From positions 1 through 17,963 of the forward strand of contig CAYWJP010000013.1 of assembly GCA_964458715.1 (NCBI GenBank): 17,963 bases of DNA. Direction: 5' to 3'. The notes beneath the pieces were generated by a model. That model saw only the letters and a list, made by a program, of their open reading frames with translations, was not told the origin of the DNA and did no database searches. The translations under genes were made by a program, and so were the position numbers. This document shows, piece after piece, positions 1 through 7,342 of this stretch; the stretch's first letter is position 1; the number at the start of each line of letters is the position of its first letter. Source of the stretch: UBA2773 sp964458715 (GTDB lineage Bacteria; Patescibacteriota; Minisyncoccia; Moranbacterales; DUUL01).

Positions 1-57
1 AATGGAGAAAATGGAAGAGTGTAGAAGTGTAAACTTGACGCTGCAATGCTACATTAA

Positions 58-86
58 TTGACGGAAGAAATTAGTTAGTTTATAAT
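58..86 (+). promoter_or_regulatory. Sigma70-type promoter of the small orphan gene
   Basis: TTGACG at 58-63 and TATAAT at 81-86 are separated by exactly 17 nt. Transcription would start near 93 and give a leader of about 40 nt. This is one of the best consensus matches in the window and faces the small gene at 134-337. Confidence 0.7.
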
Positions 87-133
87 ATTATTTCAGTTAT
101 TTGACATCAATGTAATTTTTGGGAGGAAATTTT

Positions 134-337
134 ATGGCAAATTTATGGATTAATTGTGGAGATTTTGTTGTATTGATGGAAGGAGTAATGCCTCTTTCAG
201 TTGGAGAGCACTTTAATGTTCCCTCAGACAAAGGAAACACAGAAGAAAAAGGGATAGTCGTTAAATCTGTAGTTAAATCTCAACAAAAGGGTATTGACTT
301 TGAGGTTGAGGCGGATGTTGTTTCTCGTCCATGCTGA
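134..337 (+). CDS. Small orphan protein of unknown function (67 aa)
   Basis: I do not recognise this protein. The frame is open from a TTG at 119, but the ATG at 134 is the better start because GGGAGGAA at 121-128 is a strong Shine-Dalgarno at normal spacing. The product begins MANLWINCGDF and ends VVSRPC. It has two cysteines, no signal peptide and no convincing membrane segment; the second half alternates in a way that suggests beta strands. It is a self-contained unit with its own promoter (58-86) and intrinsic terminator (463-497). Unlike nearly every other gene here it has a classical ribosome binding site, so it may be a recent acquisition or a highly expressed gene. It is real with fair confidence; its function is unknown. 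Confidence 0.6.
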   Translation: MANLWINCGDFVVLMEGVMPLSVGEHFNVPSDKGNTEEKGIVVKSVVKSQQKGIDFEVEADVVSRPC

Positions 338-462
338 GATTGTTTAATTTCAAATTTGTTTCATTAAAAATGTTTATTATCTAATTGACAATTTTGCTTG
401 TTTCCGTTTGATTGCTGTTTTGAAGCAATGGAATGGTAGGGCTAAAATGAACAAGAATTGAA

Positions 463-497
463 GGGCATCAGTGTAATATCGCTGATGTCCTTTTTCT
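463..497 (+). terminator. Rho-independent terminator
   Basis: GGGCATCAGTG (463-473) pairs with CGCTGATGTCC (480-490) through 11 pairs including two G-U pairs, with a 6-nt loop, followed by TTTTTCTTT. It ends the transcript of the small orphan gene. Confidence 0.85.
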
Positions 498-501
498 TTG
501 G

Positions 502-550
502 TCTATTTTTTCGGAGATTTCCCAGAGGTTTGACTTCTGGAAAAAATAGA
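502..550 (+). repeat. Nested stem-loop
   Basis: TCTATTTTTT (502-511) pairs perfectly with AAAAAATAGA (541-550). Inside it CCAGA (522-526) pairs with TCTGG (536-540). It sits between the terminator of the orphan gene and the hydrogenase promoter. Its role is unknown; it may be a remnant of another palindromic element. Confidence 0.5.
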
Positions 551-557
551 GATTAGT

Positions 558-586
558 TTGAAATATTTTCGATAATAGGGTATGAT
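558..586 (+). promoter_or_regulatory. Candidate promoter of the hydrogenase operon
   Basis: TTGAAA (558-563) and TATGAT (581-586) are separated by 17 nt. A start near 593 would place the whole 605-763 palindrome in the 5' untranslated leader of the hydrogenase genes. I saw no better promoter between the palindrome and the first hydrogenase start codon at 780. Confidence 0.6.
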
Positions 587-604
587 TTTGTTGTAAAGGC
601 AAGA

Positions 605-763
605 GGGTTATTTCTAATTATCATTTTTATTGCAATTTTCTATTTTAGGCTGAATTTTTTTCAAATTTTTTTGAATTAGCACAAGTTAGTTCTTCGAAAA
701 TTATTTAAAAAATTTAGCCTAAAATAATAAATTTCATAACAAAACGATAATTAGAAATAACCC
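605..763. repeat. Palindromic element, family 1, copy A
   Basis: GGGTTATTTCTAATTATC (605-622) is perfectly complementary to GATAATTAGAAATAACCC (746-763). An inner arm 641-660 matches the reverse complement of 707-726 at 19 of 20 positions. The central loop lies near 681-684. The core 650-726 resembles the element inside the RNase P RNA gene (11632-11770), with roughly 80-85% identity by eye over both arms. It is most likely a small non-autonomous repeat that folds into one long hairpin in RNA or single-stranded DNA. Confidence 0.75.
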
Positions 764-779
764 CTTAAAATAAAAATAA

Positions 780-1223
780 ATGACAATACAAAAAGCTCTT
801 CTTCGCTATGAACCGAGAAAGAAAAATATCTTGCCGGTTATTAAGGCTATTAATGAAGATTTTGGCTGGATTTCAGAAGAGGCGATTGGAAAAATTGCTA
901 GATATTTTGAAGTTAGCGAATCCCATATTTTTAGTGTGGCTAGTTTTTATGATGAAATTAATTTAGAAAAGCCAGCTTTTTTGACAATGGAAGTTTGCGA
1001 CGGAGTCAATTGTCAAACTAAAAATGCTGATAAAATTATTCAAAGTGTCGAAAGTTTTTTTAAGATTAAAGATGGGGATTCTAATCGGAAATTTAGTTTA
1101 AAGAGAATGAGTTGTGTGGGCCAGTGTTTAGAGGGGCCAATAATTAAGCTAAATAAAACCATTTATACCAAAGTTACGGCTGATAAAGCGATTAAATTAA
1201 TTCAAGAATATTTAGGAAATTAA
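780..1223 (+). CDS. hydC: NuoE-like [2Fe-2S] subunit of a [FeFe] hydrogenase
   Basis: This is a 147-aa thioredoxin-fold ferredoxin of the NuoE/HydC/HndA family. It would pass electrons between the flavoprotein subunit and the hydrogenase in a soluble cytoplasmic complex. The four cluster ligands are visible as C73-x4-C78 (CDGVNC) and C112-x3-C116 (CVGQC). The N-terminal helical region (residues 1-60) and the length are normal for the family. The ATG at 780 is preceded only by A/T-rich sequence with no Shine-Dalgarno, and it lies 16 nt after the base of a long palindrome. The NuoF-like gene starts 11 nt after the stop and HydA follows, so complex I is an unlikely alternative; no other nuo genes are present. 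Confidence 0.93.
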   Translation: MTIQKALLRYEPRKKNILPVIKAINEDFGWISEEAIGKIARYFEVSESHIFSVASFYDEINLEKPAFLTMEVCDGVNCQTKNADKIIQSVESFFKIKDGDSNRKFSLKRMSCVGQCLEGPIIKLNKTIYTKVTADKAIKLIQEYLGN

Positions 1224-1234
1224 GGGATTATAAA

Positions 1235-2455
1235 ATGAAAATTTTAACTGAAAATTGGATTGTCGAAAGGAGCTTGAATTTTCAGGATTATTTAAAGGTG
1301 GGCGGATATGAGTCTTTGAAAAAAGTTTTGAAGAAAAACAAGCCAACAGAAATAATAAAGGAATTAAGAAAATCTAACTTACAGGGACGAGGAGGCGCTG
1401 GTTTTTCGATTAGTTCGAAATGGGAAGCGGTCGTTAATAAAAAAGAAAAACAAAAATATTTTATTTGCAATTTAGATGAATCTGAGCCGGGCAATTTCAA
1501 AGACAGAAGCTTAGCCGAGAAAAATCCTCATCAAATTTTAGAAGGAATAATAATTGGCTCTTTTGCAGTTGGTGCTAGCAAGGCTTTCTTATATATTAAT
1601 GGAATATTCAAAGAAGCTGGGCAAAAAATTGAACAAGCTATCCAGGATTGTTATCAAAATAATTTATTGGGAAAAAATATTTTAAGCTCGGAGTTTAATT
1701 TAAAATTAGAGGTTTTTTATGGCGCGGGTGCCTATGTTTGTGGAGAAGAGTCAGCTTTAATAAATTCGCTAGAAGGTAAGCGAGGAGAGCCTCAGCTTAA
1801 ACCTCCTTATCCTAGCGATTATGGATTATTCGGAAAACCGACGGTAGTTAATAATGCTGAAACTCTAGCTAATGTTGCTTGGATTATTAAAAATGGTGGA
1901 GAGAAATTTGCTAAAATTGGTAAACCTGATTCTCCTGGAACTAAACTATTTTCCATTGATGGAGTAGTCAACAGGCCTGGATTATATGAGTTACCAATGA
2001 ATAATAATATTGAGCAATTGATTCAAGTTGCGGGTGGAGTAAAAAGTGGATTTGAATTACAAATGGTTCAAATCGGAGGGAGTTCTGGGCGAATTGTGCC
2101 TAGAAATTTGATGACTGAAATTCCTAGTTATTCTAGAGAAGCAGAAATTCCAGTGGGCTCGGGTTCAGTTTTAGCAATTTCGAATGTGGATGATTTAAAG
2201 AAGGTTTTATTGAGTTGGATTAATTTTTTTCAGCGAGAATCTTGCGGAAAATGTGTACCTTGTCGGGAAGGAACTTTTAGATTAAAAGGAATAATTGAAA
2301 GATTAAATAATGGTAATTTTGATCAAAATGATAAACATGATTTATTTAAATTAATTTGGATTTTAGATAATACCACTTTTTGTCCGTTGGGAAAATTTTC
2401 GGTAGTGGCGTTAAAAGACGTAATCAAGTACAAGTTATTAAAGGAATTAAAATAA
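1235..2455 (+). CDS. hydB: NuoF-like NAD(P)H- and FMN-binding subunit of a [FeFe] hydrogenase
   Basis: This 406-aa flavoprotein of the NuoF/HydB family exchanges electrons between NAD(H) or NADP(H), via FMN, and the iron-sulfur chain. Visible motifs are GRGGAGF (51-57, nucleotide-binding glycine loop), NLDESEPGNFKDR (79-91), GAGAYVCGEESAL (163-175, FMN site), and a [4Fe-4S] site C337-x2-C340-x2-C343 plus C383 (TFCPLG). The SLBB-like domain lies around 236-312. Electron-bifurcating HydB proteins are about 600 aa, with an N-terminal [2Fe-2S] domain and a C-terminal two-cluster ferredoxin domain; both are absent here, so the protein resembles plain NuoF. A weak AAGGG lies upstream of the ATG. 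HydC is 11 nt before it and HydA 46 nt after. Confidence 0.93.
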   Translation: MKILTENWIVERSLNFQDYLKVGGYESLKKVLKKNKPTEIIKELRKSNLQGRGGAGFSISSKWEAVVNKKEKQKYFICNLDESEPGNFKDRSLAEKNPHQILEGIIIGSFAVGASKAFLYINGIFKEAGQKIEQAIQDCYQNNLLGKNILSSEFNLKLEVFYGAGAYVCGEESALINSLEGKRGEPQLKPPYPSDYGLFGKPTVVNNAETLANVAWIIKNGGEKFAKIGKPDSPGTKLFSIDGVVNRPGLYELPMNNNIEQLIQVAGGVKSGFELQMVQIGGSSGRIVPRNLMTEIPSYSREAEIPVGSGSVLAISNVDDLKKVLLSWINFFQRESCGKCVPCREGTFRLKGIIERLNNGNFDQNDKHDLFKLIWILDNTTFCPLGKFSVVALKDVIKYKLLKELK

Positions 2456-2501
2456 ATTTTTATCAAATAAAAGTAATTTCAAATTTAAACAATTCAATAT
2501 T

Positions 2502-4298
2502 TTGCAAATAAAAATAGACGACAAAACTTATCAAGTCAAAAAAGGACAAACCATTCTGGAGGTTTGTCGTGAGAATAGAATTTTTATACCTACTTTGTGT
2601 CAACATGATGACCTAGGTCCGTCAGAAGGAGTTTGTCGAATGTGCTTGGTTAAGACTAATAAGCATTGTGGTTTGGTGACTTCTTGTCAAACTAAAGTTG
2701 AGGAAGGGCTGGAGGTCATTACGGAAGATTTTGATATTGAAAAAGCTCGGAGGTATAATTTGGAATTACTTTGGGTTGATCATTTTGGAAAATGTAAAAC
2801 TTGTGTTAGTAATGGCAATTGTGAATTACAGACTTTAGCTGGAAAATTAGGAATAGATGTGGATGATTTTGTTCCAGAAGTGAAAAATTTTTCTAGTAAT
2901 GAACAGTTGAGAATTTTAAAAGAAACTTTGAAAAATAGAATAGTTGATGATAAAAACCCTTCTATTCACAGAGATAATCAATATTGTATTGAATGTCGCC
3001 GATGCATTAAGACTTGTCAGTTGCTTCAAACTGTGGATTCTTACGAAACTAATTATCGTGGTATTAAAACTAGCGTTGGTACTCCTGGCGAAATTCCCTT
3101 GGATTGTATTTTTTGTGGTCAATGTGTCACTCATTGTCCAACTGCAGCTATTACCGAAAAAGATAATATTAAGGAATTAGATGAAATTTTACTAGATAGT
3201 CAAAAAATTAAAATTTTTCAAGTAGCGCCGTCGGTTCGATTTACCATTGGAGAAGCTTTTGGATTGAAAACAGGAACTCTAGTGGAGGGTAAGATAATTA
3301 CGGCTTTAAGAATGTTGGGTGCAGATTTAGTTTTTGATACTTCTTTTTCGGCTGATTTAACTATTGTTGAAGAGGCCAATGAATTGGTCGGTAAAATTAA
3401 GCAAAAAATAAATGGGGAGAAGGTTAATTTTCCAATGTTTACTAGCTGTTGCCCTTCTTGGGTTTTGTATATTGAAAAATATTATCCAGAACTAATCCCT
3501 AATTTATCTAGCTGTCGTTCTCCACAGGGAATGTTAAGCTCAATAATCAAAACTTATTATGCGGATAGTAAAAAGATTAAACCAGAAAATATTGTAAATA
3601 TTTCAGTTATGCCTTGTACTTCAAAAAAATATGAGGCTCGGAGAAAAGAACTCGGGGACGGCAAAAATTTAGACACTGATTTGGTTATTACAGCTAATGA
3701 ATTCATTCGAATGGTTAAGCAAAACGGAATTGACTTTTTGAATTTAAAAGATGGCAATTTTGATAAAACTTTAGGGATGTCTTCTGGCGCAGGAGTAATC
3801 TTTGGTTCAACCGGAGGAGTAATGGAAGCAGCCTTGAGAACAGCCTATGAACAAATAACTTGTGAAGAATTGAAGAGTTTAGATTTTAAAGAAGTTAGAG
3901 GGATTAAGGGAATTAAAACCACTGAGATAACGATTCCTAAATCCCGATGTTTATTACGGGAAGTTAAAATTAAAGTAGCAGTGGCTCATGAAATTCGCTA
4001 TGCTAAGCAGATAGTAGAATCAATCATCGCTGGTGAATGCGATTTTGATTTTGTGGAAGTAATGGCTTGTCCTAGCGGTTGTTTGGGTGGAGGAGGGCAA
4101 CCATATCCAGTTAATGAAAAAATTCGGTCTCAAAGACGAAAAGCAATTTATGAGCGAGATAAAAATCTACCAATTCGAAAATCTCATGAAAATCCAGAAA
4201 TTAAAAAATTATATGAAGATTTTCTTAGGGAGCCGGGAGGACCTTTATCAGAAAAATTATTGCATACCGAATATTTTAATAAAAAAAGAATTTTTTAA
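2502..4298 (+). CDS. hydA: [FeFe] hydrogenase catalytic subunit HydA
   Basis: This 598-aa protein catalyses reversible H2 formation. Domains in order: a [2Fe-2S] plant-type ferredoxin (C33, C45, C48, C62); a His-Cys [4Fe-4S] site (H94, C98, C101, C107); two [4Fe-4S] ferredoxin motifs (C162/165/168/172 and C202/205/208/212); and the H-cluster domain. All three H-cluster signatures are intact: TSCCPSW (314-320; C316 is the usual proton-relay cysteine, C317 a ligand), MPCTSKKYE (370-378; C372) and VMACPSGCLGGGGQP (520-534; C523, C527). It should therefore be catalytically competent if matured. The start is TTG at 2502, with no ATG available near the N-terminus and no Shine-Dalgarno; ATT at 2499 is an alternative. 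No hydE, hydF or hydG genes lie in the window. Confidence 0.95.
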   Translation: MQIKIDDKTYQVKKGQTILEVCRENRIFIPTLCQHDDLGPSEGVCRMCLVKTNKHCGLVTSCQTKVEEGLEVITEDFDIEKARRYNLELLWVDHFGKCKTCVSNGNCELQTLAGKLGIDVDDFVPEVKNFSSNEQLRILKETLKNRIVDDKNPSIHRDNQYCIECRRCIKTCQLLQTVDSYETNYRGIKTSVGTPGEIPLDCIFCGQCVTHCPTAAITEKDNIKELDEILLDSQKIKIFQVAPSVRFTIGEAFGLKTGTLVEGKIITALRMLGADLVFDTSFSADLTIVEEANELVGKIKQKINGEKVNFPMFTSCCPSWVLYIEKYYPELIPNLSSCRSPQGMLSSIIKTYYADSKKIKPENIVNISVMPCTSKKYEARRKELGDGKNLDTDLVITANEFIRMVKQNGIDFLNLKDGNFDKTLGMSSGAGVIFGSTGGVMEAALRTAYEQITCEELKSLDFKEVRGIKGIKTTEITIPKSRCLLREVKIKVAVAHEIRYAKQIVESIIAGECDFDFVEVMACPSGCLGGGGQPYPVNEKIRSQRRKAIYERDKNLPIRKSHENPEIKKLYEDFLREPGGPLSEKLLHTEYFNKKRIF

Positions 4299-4299
4299 A

Positions 4300-5004
4300 A
4301 TGTTGAAAATTTTTAAAAATATCGAAGGGGTTAAAGTTTTTATGTCAGAAAAAAAAGATGGGAATATGAAATTGTTTTCGGCTGACTTTGATATTAATCG
4401 TGGAAAATATTTAAAGAAAAATAATTTAGATTATGAAAAATTAATTTCGGCTAAATTAGAACATGGTGGAAATATTAAAATTATTAAAAATAGTAGAGAA
4501 AAATTTATTGATTATACAGACGGATTATTGACTGATAATTCTGAAATTATTTTAAGTGTTACTTCGGCTGATTGTTTGCCGATTTTTTTATTTGATCCCA
4601 TTAATAAAGTAGTGGGAATTTTACATTGCGGTTGGAGAAGCGTTGCTAAAGGTATTATTGAGAATGCTTTGGAAAAAATGATAAATGATTTTAAAAGTAA
4701 ACCAGAAAATATTTTAGTGGGGATTGGACCAGGAATTCAAAAATGTCATTTTGAAGTTAGGGATGATTTAACAAAAAATTTTTCAAATTGTAAAAGATTT
4801 ATTGCAAATAGAAATAACAAAGAATATTTTGATTTAACTGGCTTAAGTAAAGAAAAATTTATTTTGAATAAAATTAAATTAGATAACATAGAAATTGATA
4901 ATCGTTGCAGTTATTGCGAAGACAACCTTTGGTCTTATCGTCGAGATGGGGAAGATAAAAGAGAAATAAGATCAGGAATCGCAGGAATTGCAATCAATAA
5001 TTAA
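4300..5004 (+). CDS. pgeF: PgeF/YfiH family (LACC1-like) purine nucleoside phosphorylase-type protein
   Basis: This is a 234-aa member of the YfiH/DUF152 family, formerly called polyphenol oxidase. Characterised members act on purine nucleosides and related substrates with a bound zinc. The expected metal triad is visible as H55 (LEHGG), C92 (SADC) and H109 (LHCGWRS). Other family landmarks are GIGPGIQ (141-147), YFDLT (176-180) and SYRRDG (212-217). The frame stays open upstream inside hydA to 4087, but the ATG at 4300 starts 1 nt after the hydA stop and restores normal family length. That tight spacing indicates co-transcription with the hydrogenase genes, perhaps only from genome compaction. 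The exact substrate cannot be read from sequence. Confidence 0.88.
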   Translation: MLKIFKNIEGVKVFMSEKKDGNMKLFSADFDINRGKYLKKNNLDYEKLISAKLEHGGNIKIIKNSREKFIDYTDGLLTDNSEIILSVTSADCLPIFLFDPINKVVGILHCGWRSVAKGIIENALEKMINDFKSKPENILVGIGPGIQKCHFEVRDDLTKNFSNCKRFIANRNNKEYFDLTGLSKEKFILNKIKLDNIEIDNRCSYCEDNLWSYRRDGEDKREIRSGIAGIAINN

Positions 5005-5033
5005 AAATTAAGTTGTTGTAAATTTAAGTGGAG

Positions 5034-5111
5034 ATTATTTTTTTAAAAGGTTGTTTAGTGATCAAAAAAAAGGTATTATTGACTTAAATACCGATAATTA
5101 TTTTTTTAAAA
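5034..5111 (+). repeat. 15-bp direct repeat pair flanking a small stem-loop
   Basis: ATTATTTTTTTAAAA occurs perfectly at 5034-5048 and 5097-5111, 63 bp apart. Between the copies GGTATT (5072-5077) can pair with AATACC (5087-5092). The second copy ends just before the ATG of the next gene. It may be a slippage duplication or simple AT-rich coincidence. Confidence 0.45.
5051..5079 (+). promoter_or_regulatory. Candidate promoter of the DUF389-metG pair
   Basis: TTGTTT (5051-5056) and TATTAT (5074-5079) are separated by 17 nt. The predicted start is near 5086, giving a leader of about 27 nt before the ATG at 5113. Confidence 0.5.
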
Positions 5112-5112
5112 A

Positions 5113-5886
5113 ATGTTCAATTTCAACAGAATTAAAGGAGATCATCTTTTTCGGGATATTGATGAAGATATTCGAGATCAAGTAATTAAGAGTATTATCG
5201 AAGCTTCAACGCCTAGAAAGAGTTTTTTTATTATGGTAGCAGTCGCCTCTTTTATTTGTACTGCTGGATTATTAATGAACAGTGTGGCTTTGATTATTGG
5301 AGCGATGTTGATTGCTCCGATGTTATCAGCTCTTCTGTCAATATCTTTAGGTGTTGTTACTCGGAATTTTAAATTGTTTTATCGTTCAGTTTTAGTGGTT
5401 TTCAAAGCAATTTTGCTTTTGTTTATAGCTGCTTTCGGAATTTCAATGTTTTTTAAAACATCTCAAGATTTTTCTTATGAATTTTTACTGAAAACTAATT
5501 TTCAACTAGAAATTTTTGTGGTTGCATTGATTGTAGGTTTTGCCGCTTCATTATCTTTTGTAAGAAAAGAGCTTTCTCAATATGTTACTGGCACGGCTAT
5601 TGCAGTAACTTTGATCCCTCCAGTTTCAGTCAGTGCTATCGCCTTGAGAATGGGCTATACCGAGCAATTTGTTAGCGCTATCTGGATATTTTTTATTAAT
5701 TTAATTGGAATTATAATATCTTCGATGCTAGTTTTTATTGTTACTAAATTTCATCATTCTAAGAGAATGGTTCGAAAAGAATTGGCCAGAGAAGAAAAAT
5801 TTTTAGATAAAATGACTAGAAGAGAAAAAATTAAAAAATGGATTAGGGAGGGTTTAACTTTAATAAAAATTTTTTCCAAAAAATAA
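5113..5886 (+). CDS. DUF389 family integral membrane protein
   Basis: This 257-aa protein has about six hydrophobic segments, near residues 38-57, 60-82, 93-113, 133-150, 159-178 and 186-210. The family signature is clear in the stretch around NSVALIIGAMLIAPMLS (56-72) and in TGTAIAVTLIPPVSV (159-173). The N-terminus is short (about 35 residues) compared with relatives that carry an extra cytoplasmic domain. The basic C-terminal tail (213-257) should be cytoplasmic. DUF389 proteins lack an established biochemical function; transport is a guess. The ATG follows an A-rich stretch without Shine-Dalgarno. MetG begins 19 nt downstream, so the two are probably co-transcribed without an obvious functional link. 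Confidence 0.85.
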   Translation: MFNFNRIKGDHLFRDIDEDIRDQVIKSIIEASTPRKSFFIMVAVASFICTAGLLMNSVALIIGAMLIAPMLSALLSISLGVVTRNFKLFYRSVLVVFKAILLLFIAAFGISMFFKTSQDFSYEFLLKTNFQLEIFVVALIVGFAASLSFVRKELSQYVTGTAIAVTLIPPVSVSAIALRMGYTEQFVSAIWIFFINLIGIIISSMLVFIVTKFHHSKRMVRKELAREEKFLDKMTRREKIKKWIREGLTLIKIFSKK

Positions 5887-5905
5887 ACAGTAATAGATTT
5901 AAGAA

Positions 5906-7342
5906 ATGAATAATTATTATATAACAACGACTCTACCTTATGTCAATTCTAATCCCCACATTGGATTTGCTTCGGAAATTATTCGGGCGGATGTTTTGGC
6001 TCGTTTTAACCGAGATGTTTTAGGTCGAGAAGTTTTTTTCAATACCGGCACAGATGAACATGGACAGAAAATTTATGATCAAGCTCAGGAAAGAAAAATG
6101 TCTGCTCAAGAATTTTGTGACTTACAAGTTAAAGATTTTAAAGATTTAAAAAAAAGTTTAAACTTAAGCCTCAATAATTTTATTAGAACTACTGACGAGA
6201 ATCATATAAAAGCAGCTCAGGAATTTTGGAAAATTTGTGAAAAAAATGGAGATATTTACAAAGCAAAATATAAAATTAAATATTGCGTTGGCTGTGAATT
6301 AGAAAAAACTGATTCTGAGTTGAATAATAAGGGACGATGTTCGCTTCATCCCAATAAAGATTTGCAGATAGTCGAAGAAGAAAATTATTTTTTCAAATTT
6401 TCTAATTATCAACAAGCTCTTTTGGATTTTTATGAAAAAAATCCCAACTTTGTTGAGCCCAACAAAAGATTTGGGGAAATTAAAAAATTTGTGGAAAAAG
6501 ATTTAAAAGATTTTAGTATCTCTCGATTAAAAATTAAAATGCCTTGGGGAGTTCCTGTACCTGGAGATGACAATCAAGTTATGTATGTTTGGTTTGACGC
6601 ATTGGTGAATTATATTTCAGTTCTGGGTTGGCCTTTGAATCAGGACAATTTTGATAAGTGGTGGCCAGGGAATCAAATCGCCGGTAAAGATAATCTCAGA
6701 CAACAATCCGCAATGTGGCAAGCGATGTTAATGTCGGCGGGATTACCTAACTCTCGAAAAATTTATATTAATGGATTTATAATATCCGATGGCCAAAAAA
6801 TGAGTAAAAGTTTAGGCAACGTAATTTCTCCATTGGAAATGGTTAAAAAATTTGGAATAGATGGAACTCGATATTTATTAATGGGATCGGCTAGTTTTGG
6901 AGAAGACGTTGATTTGACTTGGGAGAGAATGATTGAAAGATATAATAATGATTTAGCTAATGGTTTGGGAAATGTTTTTTCTCGAGTGGTTAAATTAAGT
7001 CAGAAAATAGAGTTGAGTGATCAGGAAATTGCTGATTATATTGATAGTAATATTGATTTAAATCTTGAAAAATATCAAGAATATTTTGAACAAGGTCGAG
7101 TAGAGAAATTATTGCAAGATACTCAAAAAAAGGTTTCCGAAATTGATAAAAGAATTGAAGAAATAAAACCTTGGGAAATATCGAAAACAAAGCCTGAAAA
7201 ATTTCAAGAAGAAATGCTTGGTTTCTTAGTGAAATTAGCCGAGATAAAAGAGATGATTGAAATCTTCATGCCAGAAACTGCTGAGAAAATGGGAGTAATG
7301 CTCTCAAGTCGAGAAACCCAAGGTCTTTTCCCTAGAATTTAA
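5906..7342 (+). CDS. metG: Methionyl-tRNA synthetase
   Basis: This 478-aa class I aminoacyl-tRNA synthetase attaches methionine to initiator and elongator tRNA-Met. The HIGH-type motif is HIGF (18-21) and the KMSKS loop is intact at 298-302 (DGQKMSKSLGN). The connective-peptide zinc knuckle reads C127-x2-C130 with C145-x2-H148. Other landmarks are FNTGTDEHGQKI (45-56), VWFDALVNYI (228-237) and the anticodon-binding helices after 340. The protein ends soon after this helical domain and has no C-terminal EMAP-II-like tRNA-binding domain, as in the shorter bacterial MetRS forms. The start is ATG without Shine-Dalgarno, and the stop codon lies inside the outer arm of the palindromic element at 7334-7452. 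Confidence 0.95.
   Translation: MNNYYITTTLPYVNSNPHIGFASEIIRADVLARFNRDVLGREVFFNTGTDEHGQKIYDQAQERKMSAQEFCDLQVKDFKDLKKSLNLSLNNFIRTTDENHIKAAQEFWKICEKNGDIYKAKYKIKYCVGCELEKTDSELNNKGRCSLHPNKDLQIVEEENYFFKFSNYQQALLDFYEKNPNFVEPNKRFGEIKKFVEKDLKDFSISRLKIKMPWGVPVPGDDNQVMYVWFDALVNYISVLGWPLNQDNFDKWWPGNQIAGKDNLRQQSAMWQAMLMSAGLPNSRKIYINGFIISDGQKMSKSLGNVISPLEMVKKFGIDGTRYLLMGSASFGEDVDLTWERMIERYNNDLANGLGNVFSRVVKLSQKIELSDQEIADYIDSNIDLNLEKYQEYFEQGRVEKLLQDTQKKVSEIDKRIEEIKPWEISKTKPEKFQEEMLGFLVKLAEIKEMIEIFMPETAEKMGVMLSSRETQGLFPRI

Larger units (their letters stand above)
338..779. other. Long structured non-coding region between the orphan gene and the hydrogenase cluster
   Basis: I find no credible gene on either strand in these roughly 440 bases. 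The region holds a small hairpin (ATTGCT 411-416 with AGCAAT 424-429), an intrinsic terminator (463-497), a nested stem-loop (502-550), a promoter (558-586) and a 159-bp imperfect palindrome (605-763). The last parts form the apparent leader of the hydrogenase operon. Confidence 0.7.

Noticed and set aside
2..62. Short open frames at the left edge that might be the tail of an upstream gene
   Set aside because: Two frames are open for a few codons and end at different stops; too little sequence to choose one.
119..133. TTG at 119 as the start of the small orphan protein
   Set aside because: It would place the strong Shine-Dalgarno inside the coding sequence; the ATG at 134 is correctly spaced from it.
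600..770. CRISPR array or tRNA genes in spacers
   Set aside because: Repeats in the window are palindromic and dispersed without regular spacers, and no cloverleaf with a GTTCGA-type T-loop was found.
780..4298. Fragment of respiratory complex I
   Set aside because: The third gene carries complete H-cluster motifs of [FeFe] hydrogenase, and no membrane nuo genes are present.
4087..4299. N-terminal extension of the PgeF protein overlapping hydA
   Set aside because: The extra residues are out-of-frame hydA sequence, unlike the family; the ATG at 4300 gives the normal length and 1-nt spacing.
5012..5112. Protein-like open stretch before the DUF389 gene, possibly a gene remnant
   Set aside because: It has no plausible start codon, overlaps the next gene out of frame, and contains a likely promoter and direct repeat instead.
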